The notes beneath the pieces were generated by a model. That model was not told the DNA's origin, did no database searches, and worked only from the letters and a program-made list of their open reading frames with translations. This document shows positions 13,601 to 21,906 of a stretch of 60,527 bases of DNA, one piece after another (within the stretch, counting starts at the first letter, position 1; every line of letters begins with the position of its first letter). Source of the DNA: Lachnospiraceae bacterium (GTDB lineage: Bacteria; Bacillota; Clostridia; Lachnospirales; Lachnospiraceae); contig JAAWEL010000043.1 of NCBI GenBank assembly GCA_022794255.1, forward strand, positions 1 through 60,527, written 5' to 3'. A program made the translations under genes and the position numbers.

Positions 13601-16538
13601 GATGTCAGGTGATTGTGTTATTTCCGGAAATTATGCTGCAAATTTTGGAGGAGCAGTTAAAGTAAAGGATAACGCAACGTTTCATATGACTGGTGGATAT
13701 ATTACCAATAATCATTCAAATTCAAAAGGCGGCGGAGTCTATATGGAGGAGAATGCCAAGGCTTATCTGTCTGGCGGATATGTAACGAATAACTATGCAT
13801 CAGGAAGTGGCGGAGGAATTTACAAAACAGGAGAAGGAACCCTGGTTATCGGAAAAACACAAGAGGAAGAGGATGGGGACTGGGGGCAGGAAAGCACCGG
13901 CACAGACCAAAAACAAAGCGGTGTGCCAATCTACATTTCCAGGAACTTAGTCAATTACAATGAAGGTGGCGGATGTACGATTGCGGAAGGATATGCCAGA
14001 ATATATGAGGGGTATCTAACAAATAACCGCACCAACACAATTCAGGACTGGGGCGGCGGCGGATTGTTTATTTCGGACGGTGCTCAGGGGTATCTGGAGA
14101 GAGTTCTTGTGACAAATAACATTGCAGGTGGTTTCGGCGGAGGTGTGACAGGATGTCCCACAAGCCGTATATATATGGAAATGTACCCTGGAATGGCAAT
14201 ATTTGATAATGCAGCAGGCAAGGCAGGAACAGATATCATCGACAATGGAGATGGAGACATCCGGCATCTGTCAGGGCCGGAGTGTGCTAAGCGGGAGGAC
14301 CACAGACATTACCGCAACAGTGTTTTTATGGAAAACGGGTACGAAGATTTTTACTGTGCTCTGACCTGCTATATCGATACCAAGATGCTGGGAGGGTATT
14401 CTGCCAACTGGAAAGGCAGTGCGGACGGAAAAGTGGTAACCGGAGCATCTGCAGATGAAGAGGGTATGCTGAACTGTTTTGATTATATGGGATTGAAGGC
14501 TGATCTTAATAATAATGACGGAACAGCAGCAAAAAGTGAGGCCAAAAAGCAGGCAAAGATTTTTGTCAATGGCAACAGTTCCTGGACTCATGCAGGAGGG
14601 ATTCTCTGTAATGGATATATGATTGCAGGGAAGGTAGAGAAGGTTACGGTCCCGGACCGTATGAAGCTGGTGGCCAGGAAGTCTGTGCAAGATAAAGATG
14701 GTAAGGAGGTGACTTGGGAGGATAAATACAGCTTTGAATTTGAAGTATACAATGAAAAATTTGCCAAGGAAGGGACCTTCAAAAATGGTGAGAATTGGGA
14801 AATCGATTTTTATAACATGCTTGGAGGAAAAACAGAAGGGGATTATGTATACTATGTGAAGGAAGCAAATACGGTAAACAGTAATATCCTGATGGATTCA
14901 ACTGTCTATAAGATAACCATCACTCTCAAAAAGGAAACCTCTGACAGGATTGAAATCAGCAACAATCACATTATAGAGAAAAATTTATATAAGATTGATG
15001 CGGTTAAGGTAGAGAAACGTTATGACGGACAGATGAATGTAAAGGATGGCTGGGAAAAGATGCCGGTCGAGTGGGACAGAAATGATGAGGAGCAGGGATA
15101 TGATATTTTGTATCTGGGCGGAAGATATGAACCGGCTTTTGTGAACCGTATTCAGGACTCGACAAATCTTACTGTTAGAAAAGTGTGGGCTGATGGAATA
15201 GAGCAGAATGAACATGAAGCCATCACCGTATACCTGACACAAAATGGAAAGGATTACCAGTCATCTTCCGGAGGTTCTGCTATATTGAGTAAAGAGAATG
15301 GCTGGACCTATACATGGGAGGGTCTCCCGCTTACAGCAGATGACGGAACACCATATACCTATTCTGTGCGGGAAGTAATGCCGGATGCGTATAAGGAGTA
15401 TATCGGGGAGATAACCGTAGATCAGGGCGTGCGGGGATACTGGATTCCGGCCGAAGGACCTTTGGTTGCAACGAAGCGGTATGCTATTGTAGATCCGTCC
15501 GGGGACATGGCATTGATGTTTTATGATCCAGAGGAAAATGATCATAATGTAACAGAATATGATAAGAAAGCTGTTACAAAAGGAGAAGGCACGATTACAT
15601 TAAACGGGAACGAGTATGAGGATTGGTATCCGGGTACTGCGTTTGAAGGAGAAAGTGTTTTCACGGCAGTTCATCCGATGGATCATGAGGGGAAAAGTGG
15701 TAAAGATTTTCTGGTGTTAAAAACCTCTACAGGAAAAGGAAGGTCAAAATGGCTGACGACAGAAGGGAACAGTAATCCATATTTTAAGTTTACCTATGAA
15801 GATAAATGGAGTTCTGATTTCTATCTGACGGACGGAACACTGAAAGCTGGCAGAACCCATTGGTATGATTCGTTACAAAATGAACGTGTAGTGATTTATG
15901 ACTGGAAGGATGAGCGGTTTTGTGCAGTAGGAGGTGATTCTTATAAGGGGCAGCAGGCAAAACTCTATACCTATGTACAGGATACCGGTGATTTGTCATC
16001 AGAAATTACGATCACAAACAGACCTTCTAAGGACATTTTATACAATATTGTGATTACGAAGGTCAGCGGAGAAGAAAATGACAGCAATGCAAGGCTTCAG
16101 GGAGCAAAGTTTGAGCTGCTGAATGCTGAGGGAACAAAACTTAATTTTCTGCCTCCTCAAAAAGGAACAGAGGGAGAGGATTATCGTTCGGGATATGTTT
16201 ATTATCCGGGAGAGGCTACAGATGGAAAGACAACTACCGTGTTGGTAACAGATGAACGGGGAGAGTTGTTTTTGTCAGAACTTCCGGCTGGAACGTATAT
16301 TTTAAGAGAGACGGAGGCTCCGTTAGGTTTCATGAAGATCGAGGACATGGAAGTTAAGTTGGGCCATGGCGAAGGAAAGATTAAGTACATTGAGATTAAG
16401 GAACCTGTATATAATCTTCCGAAAACAGGCGGGGCTGGAGTTTATTGGTATACACTAGGCGGAATGCTATTGATGGCAGGAAGTCTTCTGTGTGGATACG
16501 GTTCGAGGCGCAGACAGGAAAGGAGGGTTACAAAATAG
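10686..16538 (+). CDS. Giant LPXTG surface adhesin/pilin tip protein with degenerate CHAP-like domain
   Basis: A 1950-residue cell-wall-anchored protein. The order is: signal anchor (about 24-48, ending YALILPALTM); a Cys/His cluster CGQEEHHHSEDC (54-65); a long acidic low-complexity stretch; a second cluster CEMEEHTHSLAC (near 260-272); a CHAP-like domain (about 325-460) with His407 in GLHVGIIKEV but Ser345 where the catalytic Cys is expected (GDWSGMFASFC); Glu/Ser repeats (about 555-625); a parallel beta-helix-like region with GGYITNN and GGGVYM repeats (about 910-1190); a pilin isopeptide-linkage-type domain (about 1320-1420); Cna-B-type domains near 1500 and 1790 with an E-box-like ETEAPLGF; and a sorting signal LPKTG (1911-1915), hydrophobic segment and RRRQERR tail. 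It probably acts as the tip adhesin of the pilus made by the neighbouring genes. Confidence 0.85.
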   Translation: MKGKLVLHRERLLREQRRWKRWQKVVSVMAAMVVFCTAYALILPALTMGAKTYCGQEEHHHSEDCFVLLRRGAATPDNGYPILPDEMNNATESNGNPADEELLATPGDATESTPSDAREEEKEKGPSGPDEDYREEDGAEATPSDAWEKNDEAETADSGRSEEIQGVGLASPGNATVKTTSSVKQAKTHSASNANKKKDDWDVDADDEAEDDLEEYDEAFDEDIDLINDLEPEEEEALEADWLPYEPELEYDEELYELICICEMEEHTHSLACYSNPEADVETEEEWLRTIPQLTGVLADDIVLVADSQVEYRESTENYEVEGVDTIKGYTRYGEWYGQPYGDWSGMFASFCINYAGGEDAPMDGDCHQLADKLKATVPGLYKTKDEYDPRPGDLVFLSGNDENGLHVGIIKEVTKNESGRPDRVVAIEGDFNNKVGYQTYGVNSPEIEGYGLMSWYGQNLITVRKETENAVITVVYEESALPEDVRLEIEELKEDDPKTIAMKEKLTQQGNSQGKVLKAMIPFDVTFLDGEGNRVEATGPIEITTEFKTPVQKDGSQDENTEGNPDTEQAQETEEDATSETEEVESGTEEMASESEEAGSETEKLSSEPEEAESEAQEAEHTARNLSVSVKSVTRVGTGTESETEDKAEDQNLELSGSKGAEEPVWELFHMSEDGEPENLSGSDTTKIEVDEEDALHGVTFQSDSSVKVAAVSYERTGENSSIVRTYQDLKNAVGNPIITYIELGEDIAIPDDEIVEKQDGESVRTAVKIAGNERKLILNLARHNLSLGALSNDKSVRLIGVYEGAELTIIDEDEQKQKPAPDKTEERLLGSLHYNDAGEHNEQWAGAWDVGKQAEYKQDESGRYLEYYLTVSAPVDNREQSDGETEETLYKYRINNPGVITNKGSGSTEPAIYVEGSLVMESGAVAGCESVAICSTSDSELKLNGGYVCANSNKDAWDSNIRIEGNATAVMSGDCVISGNYAANFGGAVKVKDNATFHMTGGYITNNHSNSKGGGVYMEENAKAYLSGGYVTNNYASGSGGGIYKTGEGTLVIGKTQEEEDGDWGQESTGTDQKQSGVPIYISRNLVNYNEGGGCTIAEGYARIYEGYLTNNRTNTIQDWGGGGLFISDGAQGYLERVLVTNNIAGGFGGGVTGCPTSRIYMEMYPGMAIFDNAAGKAGTDIIDNGDGDIRHLSGPECAKREDHRHYRNSVFMENGYEDFYCALTCYIDTKMLGGYSANWKGSADGKVVTGASADEEGMLNCFDYMGLKADLNNNDGTAAKSEAKKQAKIFVNGNSSWTHAGGILCNGYMIAGKVEKVTVPDRMKLVARKSVQDKDGKEVTWEDKYSFEFEVYNEKFAKEGTFKNGENWEIDFYNMLGGKTEGDYVYYVKEANTVNSNILMDSTVYKITITLKKETSDRIEISNNHIIEKNLYKIDAVKVEKRYDGQMNVKDGWEKMPVEWDRNDEEQGYDILYLGGRYEPAFVNRIQDSTNLTVRKVWADGIEQNEHEAITVYLTQNGKDYQSSSGGSAILSKENGWTYTWEGLPLTADDGTPYTYSVREVMPDAYKEYIGEITVDQGVRGYWIPAEGPLVATKRYAIVDPSGDMALMFYDPEENDHNVTEYDKKAVTKGEGTITLNGNEYEDWYPGTAFEGESVFTAVHPMDHEGKSGKDFLVLKTSTGKGRSKWLTTEGNSNPYFKFTYEDKWSSDFYLTDGTLKAGRTHWYDSLQNERVVIYDWKDERFCAVGGDSYKGQQAKLYTYVQDTGDLSSEITITNRPSKDILYNIVITKVSGEENDSNARLQGAKFELLNAEGTKLNFLPPQKGTEGEDYRSGYVYYPGEATDGKTTTVLVTDERGELFLSELPAGTYILRETEAPLGFMKIEDMEVKLGHGEGKIKYIEIKEPVYNLPKTGGAGVYWYTLGGMLLMAGSLLCGYGSRRRQERRVTK

Positions 16539-16617
16539 CCTCCCAATGCGGTAAAAAAGGAAGTGACAGCGCTGTATCCGGAAAATATAAAAATCAAAAA
16601 GAAAGAGGAGAAAAAGC

Positions 16618-18429
16618 ATGAAGAGGATGAAGAAAATGGTCAGCTTGTTGCTGACACTGGTCATGATGGTTGCTATGGCGGCTCCGGCATTTGCAACTGG
16701 GGCAGATCCGGCGGATAAAAAGTATTCGATCACGATTACAAATACCAGCGATACGGTTTCCATGGAAGGGAATACGTACAAGGCATATAAGCTATTTAAT
16801 GTTACCTATAGCGAAGGTGGAAGTTCCTATGCTTACACAATTGCTGATGAATTTCAGGGCTTTACCTATACATCTGAAGAAGGAGAAGCATATAGCGGCG
16901 AAGGTCTTATTGCTTATCTAAATGATTTAGATGATGACAGTGCACAGTTGAATAAGGTTTCTGTAGCCTTGAGCAAGTATATTCAAGAGAATAGCGTGCC
17001 TGCGAAGGGGGAAGCAGCAGGAGGAACGGAAGATAGTGTCACCATTGAGCTGGCAGAGCCAGGATATTATGTAGTGGCTGGTACAGGAAGTGCTGCTAAT
17101 GGCCAGACAGTGACTGCATTATGTGCATTGACTACAACTGATCCCACAGCAGATGTAAACCTTAAGGCAGATGCTCCAACGATTGACAAGAATATTGATG
17201 CAAGCAAGGATACAGACGAAAACAATGGAGAGGATCCTGTTAAAAACAATAATGCGTCAATTGGTGATGAGATACCCTTTATTGTAACCAGCAAAGTTCC
17301 GGTTATGACAGGATATGAAAAGTATTATTTTGTAGTAACTGATACGATGGATAAGGGATTGACTTTCCGTGACAATGTGGAGATTACTGTAGGAGATAAA
17401 ACCTTAGAAAAGGATAAGGATTATACTATCACAATAACACAAAATAGCACAGCTGTAGAAGATCCGGAAACAGGTGACAACATGGGCGTTGTTCCAGGTC
17501 CCACCACGATCGAAATTGTTTTTAAGAACTTTATCCAGTATCAGGCTTTGGCTGGAGAAGATATCAAGATCACATATTCCGCCATGCTGAATGAATATGC
17601 AAATCTTGGAACCACAGGAAATAAGAACAGCGTAGATTTGACATATTCGAATAACCCCAATGTCCAGGATGACGGAGATCCGGAGAATCCTGATAAGCCA
17701 GGTCCTGACAGTCCGACTGGAAAAACACCAGAAAGAGATACGTATACCTATGTAACCGGACTTAAGTTAAAAAAGGTCAATGAAGACGGCGAGACACTGA
17801 CAGGTGCTGAATTCCAGATTACCGGAACGAGAGTTAATACGCTTTTAATCAAGGAAACCATATTTGTTGAGGATCCCGATGGTGCGTATTGGAAGCTGTT
17901 AAATGGTGACTATACAAAGACTGCACCCGTTGTAGCAAATGATGATACAGATACAACCAAGCATTATGATGATATTGATAAGAAATATAGAGAAGATGTT
18001 ACAACAAACATTAAAACTGATGAAGAGAAGGTTGGCATTAAAGCTACAGTAGACCAGAATGGTATCCTTACCTTTGATGGACTTTCTGCTGGTAATTATG
18101 AGATTACGGAGATAAAGGCGCCAAATGGCTATAATATCTTGAAAGCTCCTATTAATGTTAAAATTACCTGGAATGCTCCGGAAGAAGGTTCAACAGAGTG
18201 CAGCTGGTCTGGAAAATACTGGGATTCTGAAATATGGGAGCCGGAAGTAGATAATTTAGAGCTTAACTTAGATGGTGTGCTTCCTTTTGATGTTGTCAAC
18301 CTGACTGGCACACAGTTACCTTCCACTGGCGGCATGGGTACCACAATTTTCTACGTACTGGGCAGCATCCTCCTTATTGGAGCAGGTGTTTTGCTGGTGA
18401 CCAAGAAGAAAATGTCTGGCAGACAGTAA
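16618..18429 (+). CDS. Major pilin backbone subunit, LPSTG-anchored
   Basis: A 603-residue isopeptide-forming fimbrial protein. It has a signal peptide of about 27 residues ending PAFA, a Lys-containing N-terminal strand TYKAYKLFNV that may act as pilin motif, a middle fimbrial isopeptide domain (YYFVVTDTMDKGLTF, LEKDKDYTIT), a C-terminal Cna-B/SpaA domain with E-box EITEIKAPNGYN, and the sorting signal LPSTG (567-571) with hydrophobic stretch and Lys/Arg tail. A class C sortase would link subunits through the pilin Lys and the Thr of LPSTG. A GAGGAGAAAAAGC ribosome-binding site precedes it. A strong hairpin follows before the sortase, consistent with higher expression of the pilin. Confidence 0.9.
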   Translation: MKRMKKMVSLLLTLVMMVAMAAPAFATGADPADKKYSITITNTSDTVSMEGNTYKAYKLFNVTYSEGGSSYAYTIADEFQGFTYTSEEGEAYSGEGLIAYLNDLDDDSAQLNKVSVALSKYIQENSVPAKGEAAGGTEDSVTIELAEPGYYVVAGTGSAANGQTVTALCALTTTDPTADVNLKADAPTIDKNIDASKDTDENNGEDPVKNNNASIGDEIPFIVTSKVPVMTGYEKYYFVVTDTMDKGLTFRDNVEITVGDKTLEKDKDYTITITQNSTAVEDPETGDNMGVVPGPTTIEIVFKNFIQYQALAGEDIKITYSAMLNEYANLGTTGNKNSVDLTYSNNPNVQDDGDPENPDKPGPDSPTGKTPERDTYTYVTGLKLKKVNEDGETLTGAEFQITGTRVNTLLIKETIFVEDPDGAYWKLLNGDYTKTAPVVANDDTDTTKHYDDIDKKYREDVTTNIKTDEEKVGIKATVDQNGILTFDGLSAGNYEITEIKAPNGYNILKAPINVKITWNAPEEGSTECSWSGKYWDSEIWEPEVDNLELNLDGVLPFDVVNLTGTQLPSTGGMGTTIFYVLGSILLIGAGVLLVTKKKMSGRQ

Positions 18430-18494
18430 TGCCTGAAAAAACCTGAAACAATCTAATCTAAACGAAAAACCGTAACAATCCTTTAATAACTGCA

Positions 18495-18522
18495 GCCACC
18501 GGGAGGTGCTTTTCCCGGTGGC
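18495..18522 (+). other. Intergenic hairpin between major pilin and sortase
   Basis: A perfect 10-bp stem, GCCACCGGGA (18495-18504) and TCCCGGTGGC (18513-18522), has an 8-base loop and no T-run. It is therefore not a classical terminator; it may stabilise the pilin mRNA 3' end or give partial termination, lowering sortase relative to pilin. Confidence 0.6.
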
Positions 18523-18541
18523 CGGCAGTCAGGAGAGCCTT

Positions 18542-19357
18542 ATGAAAAAACATTTATCTACAATTTTATTATTCCTGGTTTTCGGCATAGGGCTTTGCTT
18601 ACTGCTGTACCCTACGGTCAGTGATTACTGGAACTCTTTTCACCAGTCCCGGGCTATTTCCAGCTACACAGATGCAGTGGCGAAGATTGACAATGAGGAG
18701 TATGAGCGGATCTGGACAGATGCCATAGCCTTTAATGAAAGCCTGAAAATGAGAAGCAAAAGTGCTTTTGTTTTGACAGAGGAGGAAATGAGGACCTACA
18801 ACAGCCTGCTGAACGTGGCTGGAAACGGGGTGATGGGGTATATTGAGATTCCTAATATCAATGTGTCCTTAGCTGTGTATCATGGAACTTCCGAGTCAGT
18901 ACTTCAGATCGCAGTGGGCCATATTGAGGGAACTTCCCTTCCTGTGGGAGGAGAAGGGAGCCATTGTGTTTTGTCCGGCCATAGGGGTTTGCCATCGGCA
19001 AGGCTTTTTACGGATCTTGACAAGGTGACAGAGGGGGATCTGTTCCTGCTTCACATCCTGGATGAGGTTTTGACCTATGAGGTGGATCAGATTCTGATTG
19101 TAGACCCGGATAATACAGAGAATTTGGACATTCGAGAGGGAAAGGATTACTGTACTTTGGTCACCTGTACTCCTTATGGGATCAACTCCCACCGGATGCT
19201 GGTACGCGGCCACCGGATAGAGAACCAGGCGGTGACGAATATTCGGGTGGCTTCAGATGCAATCGAGATCGATTCAGTGCTGGTAGCCCCGGCCATAGCC
19301 ATTCCGATTTTGCTGGTGCTTATGTTTTTGATGATGATAAAATACCGGAAACGGTAA
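18542..19357 (+). CDS. srtC: Class C (pilin-polymerising) sortase
   Basis: A 271-residue sortase with an N-terminal membrane segment (about 5-25), a C-terminal membrane segment (ALVAPAIAIPILLVLMFLMM-like region) and a basic tail, the two-anchor layout of class C enzymes. The catalytic residues are visible: His in VLSGHRGLP, Cys in LVTCTPYG and Arg in MLVRGHR. The typical lid motif DP(F/W/Y) before the barrel is not present (LLNVAGNGVMGYIEIP instead), so the active site may be less occluded. The ATG at 18542 follows AGGAGAG; the upstream frame has no site. It sits between the major and minor pilin genes. Confidence 0.9.
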   Translation: MKKHLSTILLFLVFGIGLCLLLYPTVSDYWNSFHQSRAISSYTDAVAKIDNEEYERIWTDAIAFNESLKMRSKSAFVLTEEEMRTYNSLLNVAGNGVMGYIEIPNINVSLAVYHGTSESVLQIAVGHIEGTSLPVGGEGSHCVLSGHRGLPSARLFTDLDKVTEGDLFLLHILDEVLTYEVDQILIVDPDNTENLDIREGKDYCTLVTCTPYGINSHRMLVRGHRIENQAVTNIRVASDAIEIDSVLVAPAIAIPILLVLMFLMMIKYRKR

Positions 19358-19396
19358 CACAATATGAAGTGGTAAACAAAAGGGGAGGTATCTTTT

Positions 19397-20524
19397 ATGA
19401 GAGGAAGAAAGAGGATCCTGGCAGGCTTGTTTGCAGGGTTTTTGTGTCTGATGTCTGTGGCGGGAGTTCTGCCTGGCAATGCCTATGGGGCAGAAAATAT
19501 TGATACGTCCCAGGGAGTATCCCTGGCAATTCACTGCCGGGGAGAAGGGGGAGAGACGGTTTCAGGGGTTCGGTTCCGTCTGTACCGGGTGGCGGAGGTA
19601 TCTCCGTCTTGTACCTACACTCTGACCAGCGATTTTGCCGCTAGCAGTGTGGTGTTAAATGGGAGCTTAGACAGCGCCCGGTGGAAGGCCCTTGCCACCA
19701 CCCTTTCCGGGTATGTGGGCTTTCATAAGCCTTCTCCGGTGGGGGAGGGGCTCACCGATGCCAATGGAGTAGTGCTGTTTCCGGAGACGGGGACCATGGA
19801 AACAGGTCTGTATCTAGTGATGGGGGATCCCTATACCATAGACGGATATCATTATTTTCAGATGCCATTTTTGGTATGTCTGCCCAACTATCTGGAAGAA
19901 CAGTGGGTTTATGAAAATGTGACGGCAACGCCCAAATATACCAGACGCCCAAAGGATGAGACCGTGGACCGGCGGGTAAAAAAGACCTGGGACAATAAGG
20001 GAGGACGTTTCCAGCCCAGTGAGATTCAGGTGGCCCTTCTTCGGGATGGCCAGGAATATGAACGTGTAACTTTAAATGAGGGAAATAACTGGGGGTATCA
20101 GTGGAATAATCTGGACGGGAATCATGACTGGAATCTGGCAGAGGTAAGCGTCCCTGACAATTATACGGTGCTGGTGGACCAGGCAGGAATCGTGTTCCAT
20201 GTGGTAAATACCTATAATCCGCCGGAGACACCGCCTCCGGGGAATCCGCCGCCGGGAGGAGGTAATCCAGGAGGAGATAACCCGGGAGGAGGCGGAGGGA
20301 CACCTAATGTACCTACTACTACGATTACGGAGGGAGATGTACCCTTTGCATCCTTTACCCCAGAAGAGCCATTGGTGGAGCTGATGGATGAGGAGGTGCC
20401 CTTAGCCATGCTGCCCCAGACAGGGATGTTGTGGTGGCCAGTGCCGATTCTTACCATCTCCGGTCTGGTACTGTTTGTGATGGGGTGGGGAGAATATCAG
20501 AAATATGGAGAAGCCAATGAATAG
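19397..20524 (+). CDS. Minor/basal pilin, LPQTG-anchored
   Basis: A 375-residue surface protein with signal peptide (about 1-33, ending AYGA), a SpaA/Cna-B-like N-terminal domain (VSLAIHCRGEGG, GVRFRLYRVAEV), a second Cna-B domain (RVKKTWDNKGGRFQPSEIQV, LAEVSVPDNYTV), a Pro/Gly-rich linker of about 40 residues, and the sorting signal LPQTG (339-343) followed by a hydrophobic helix and a short tail. A Pro-rich linker before the anchor is typical of basal pilins that tether the shaft to peptidoglycan. The next gene overlaps the last codons. Confidence 0.85.
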   Translation: MRGRKRILAGLFAGFLCLMSVAGVLPGNAYGAENIDTSQGVSLAIHCRGEGGETVSGVRFRLYRVAEVSPSCTYTLTSDFAASSVVLNGSLDSARWKALATTLSGYVGFHKPSPVGEGLTDANGVVLFPETGTMETGLYLVMGDPYTIDGYHYFQMPFLVCLPNYLEEQWVYENVTATPKYTRRPKDETVDRRVKKTWDNKGGRFQPSEIQVALLRDGQEYERVTLNEGNNWGYQWNNLDGNHDWNLAEVSVPDNYTVLVDQAGIVFHVVNTYNPPETPPPGNPPPGGGNPGGDNPGGGGGTPNVPTTTITEGDVPFASFTPEEPLVELMDEEVPLAMLPQTGMLWWPVPILTISGLVLFVMGWGEYQKYGEANE

Positions 20525-21170
20525 GAAGAGAGCCGGAAAACGGAGAGGAATGGGATTCATGACTATAGGGCTGCTGCTGCTTGCGGCAGCCTTTCTCTTG
20601 ACTGGTTATAATATCTGGGATGAGAGGCGGGCGGAGAAGGCATCTCAGGAGCTGCTCTCCCAGATGGATCTGCCAGTGGAGGAAGCAAAAGAGCGGTTTG
20701 CAGACTGGGAAGCAGGGCTGCAGGGCTCGGAAGTGGATATCCCGGACTATGTGTTAAACCCCTATATGGATATGCCGGTGACGGTGATCGAGGGCCATGC
20801 GTATATTGGTGTCTTGTCGGTGCCATCCCTGGGGCTGGATTTACCAGTGATGGCGGAGTGGAGCTATCCGAAACTAAAGATTGCCCCCTGCCGGTATCAC
20901 GGATCAGCTTACACCCATGACCTGATTATTGCAGGGCACAACTACCGGAAGCATTTCAGCCCGATTAAGAACCTGGAGCCAGGGGAGCGGATTGTGTTCA
21001 CGGATGTAGAGGGGAATCAGTTCTTCTACCAGGTGGATACGGTGGAGATCTTGAAGAAAACAGCAGTGGAGCAGATGGAGTCTGGGGAGTGGGATTTAAC
21101 GCTTTTTACCTGTACCTATGGAGGCCAAACCCGGTTTACCCTGCGGTGCATCCTGGAGGAGGATTCATAA
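20517..21170 (+). CDS. Second sortase, single N-terminal anchor
   Basis: A 217-residue sortase with a membrane segment at about 14-34 and no C-terminal anchor. The catalytic His (LIIAGHNYRKHF), Cys (LFTCTYGGQ) and Arg (RFTLRC) are present. The single anchor and TCTYGG motif fit a class D/E-like or housekeeping-type enzyme rather than class C; the exact class is uncertain. It may attach the finished pilus or the basal pilin to the cell wall. ATG 20517 is chosen because GGAG lies six bases upstream, overlapping the minor pilin stop by eight bases; ATG 20505 is possible. Confidence 0.8.
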   Translation: MNRKRAGKRRGMGFMTIGLLLLAAAFLLTGYNIWDERRAEKASQELLSQMDLPVEEAKERFADWEAGLQGSEVDIPDYVLNPYMDMPVTVIEGHAYIGVLSVPSLGLDLPVMAEWSYPKLKIAPCRYHGSAYTHDLIIAGHNYRKHFSPIKNLEPGERIVFTDVEGNQFFYQVDTVEILKKTAVEQMESGEWDLTLFTCTYGGQTRFTLRCILEEDS

Positions 21171-21342
21171 GGGGTTGTCTGTGACAGAGGGAAACCAAAC
21201 GGGAAGAATCCGAGACAAAGCTATGGGGAAGTCTGGGATAATCCCAGGCAGGGCGGAGGGAAAGAACCGGATAGGTCTGGGAAAAGTCAAGGGAGACTGG
21301 GAGAGATAAGAAAAACCACACCAGCAGGAGGAGAACAAGTCC

Positions 21343-21792
21343 ATGACAAACAAGGAATTAAAAAAGCTGACCCGCTTACAACTGTTAGAGCTGTTGGTGG
21401 AGCAGGGGAAAGAGATGGAGCGCTTAAAGAGACGGGCGGAGCGTGCAGAGGAGAAGCTGAGAAAGCGGATGCTGCTGTTATCAGAGGCAGGCTCCATCGC
21501 GGAGGCGTCCCTGCGTCTGAATGGTGTGTTTGAAGCGGCTCAGGCAGCAGCGGACCAATATTTAGACAGTGTGCGCTCCATGTATGGGGTGGCGGTTGGG
21601 AGAGAAGAGGAATATTCGGAGGAAGCATACTTAGGGAGAGCAAGCATGGAGGAAACATACCTGGAAGAGGAGTATGATTCGGAGGAACTGGAAGAGGATC
21701 CAGAAGGGGAACTGGAAGAGGATCCAGAAGAGAGACTGGAAGAGAATCCAGAGGAAGATTTGGAAGAGGAGACAGACCCGGTAGGAGAATGA
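21343..21792 (+). CDS. Coiled-coil protein with acidic repeat tail, pilus-locus associated
   Basis: A 149-residue cytoplasmic protein. The N-terminal helix (TNKELKKLTRLQLLELLVEQ) continues into a basic coiled coil to about residue 50. Then comes the segment EAGSIAEASLRLNGVFEAAQAAADQY, which I recall as recurring in small proteins beside Lachnospiraceae sortase loci. The C-terminal 50 residues are almost all Glu/Asp with 8-residue repeats (ELEEDPEG). After the TGA stop the frame stays open for 17 acidic codons to TAG at 21841-21855, suggesting that a longer tail was recently cut. The function is unknown. GGAGGAG precedes the ATG. Confidence 0.6.
   Translation: MTNKELKKLTRLQLLELLVEQGKEMERLKRRAERAEEKLRKRMLLLSEAGSIAEASLRLNGVFEAAQAAADQYLDSVRSMYGVAVGREEEYSEEAYLGRASMEETYLEEEYDSEELEEDPEGELEEDPEERLEENPEEDLEEETDPVGE
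21685..21770 (+). repeat. 24-bp tandem repeats in acidic tail
   Basis: A 24-base unit encoding (E/R/D)LEE(D/N)PE(G/E) is repeated about three and a half times from 21685 with increasing divergence. Such in-frame repeats can change copy number by slippage. Confidence 0.75.
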
Positions 21793-21906
21793 AAATACGA
21801 GGTAGATCTGGAAGAAGTTTTTCAGGAGGAAGAGCTCTTAAATTAGAAGCAAGGGAACCGGAAGCAGAAGAGCGAGAAGCAGGGGACAGTGAGCAGGAGG
21901 CGTAAA

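Noticed and set aside
13640-14160. GGGVY/GGYxTNN repeats considered as a DNA repeat array or CRISPR-like element
   Set aside because: The repetition is at protein level (beta-helix coils) with no constant DNA repeat and spacer sizes.
20220-20310. Low-complexity CCG/GGA-rich DNA considered as a regulatory repeat
   Set aside because: It encodes the Pro/Gly linker of the minor pilin in frame.
21118-21309. A small frame between the second sortase and the acidic-repeat gene
   Set aside because: No convincing start, it begins inside the sortase gene, and its purine-rich composition looks like noncoding spacer.
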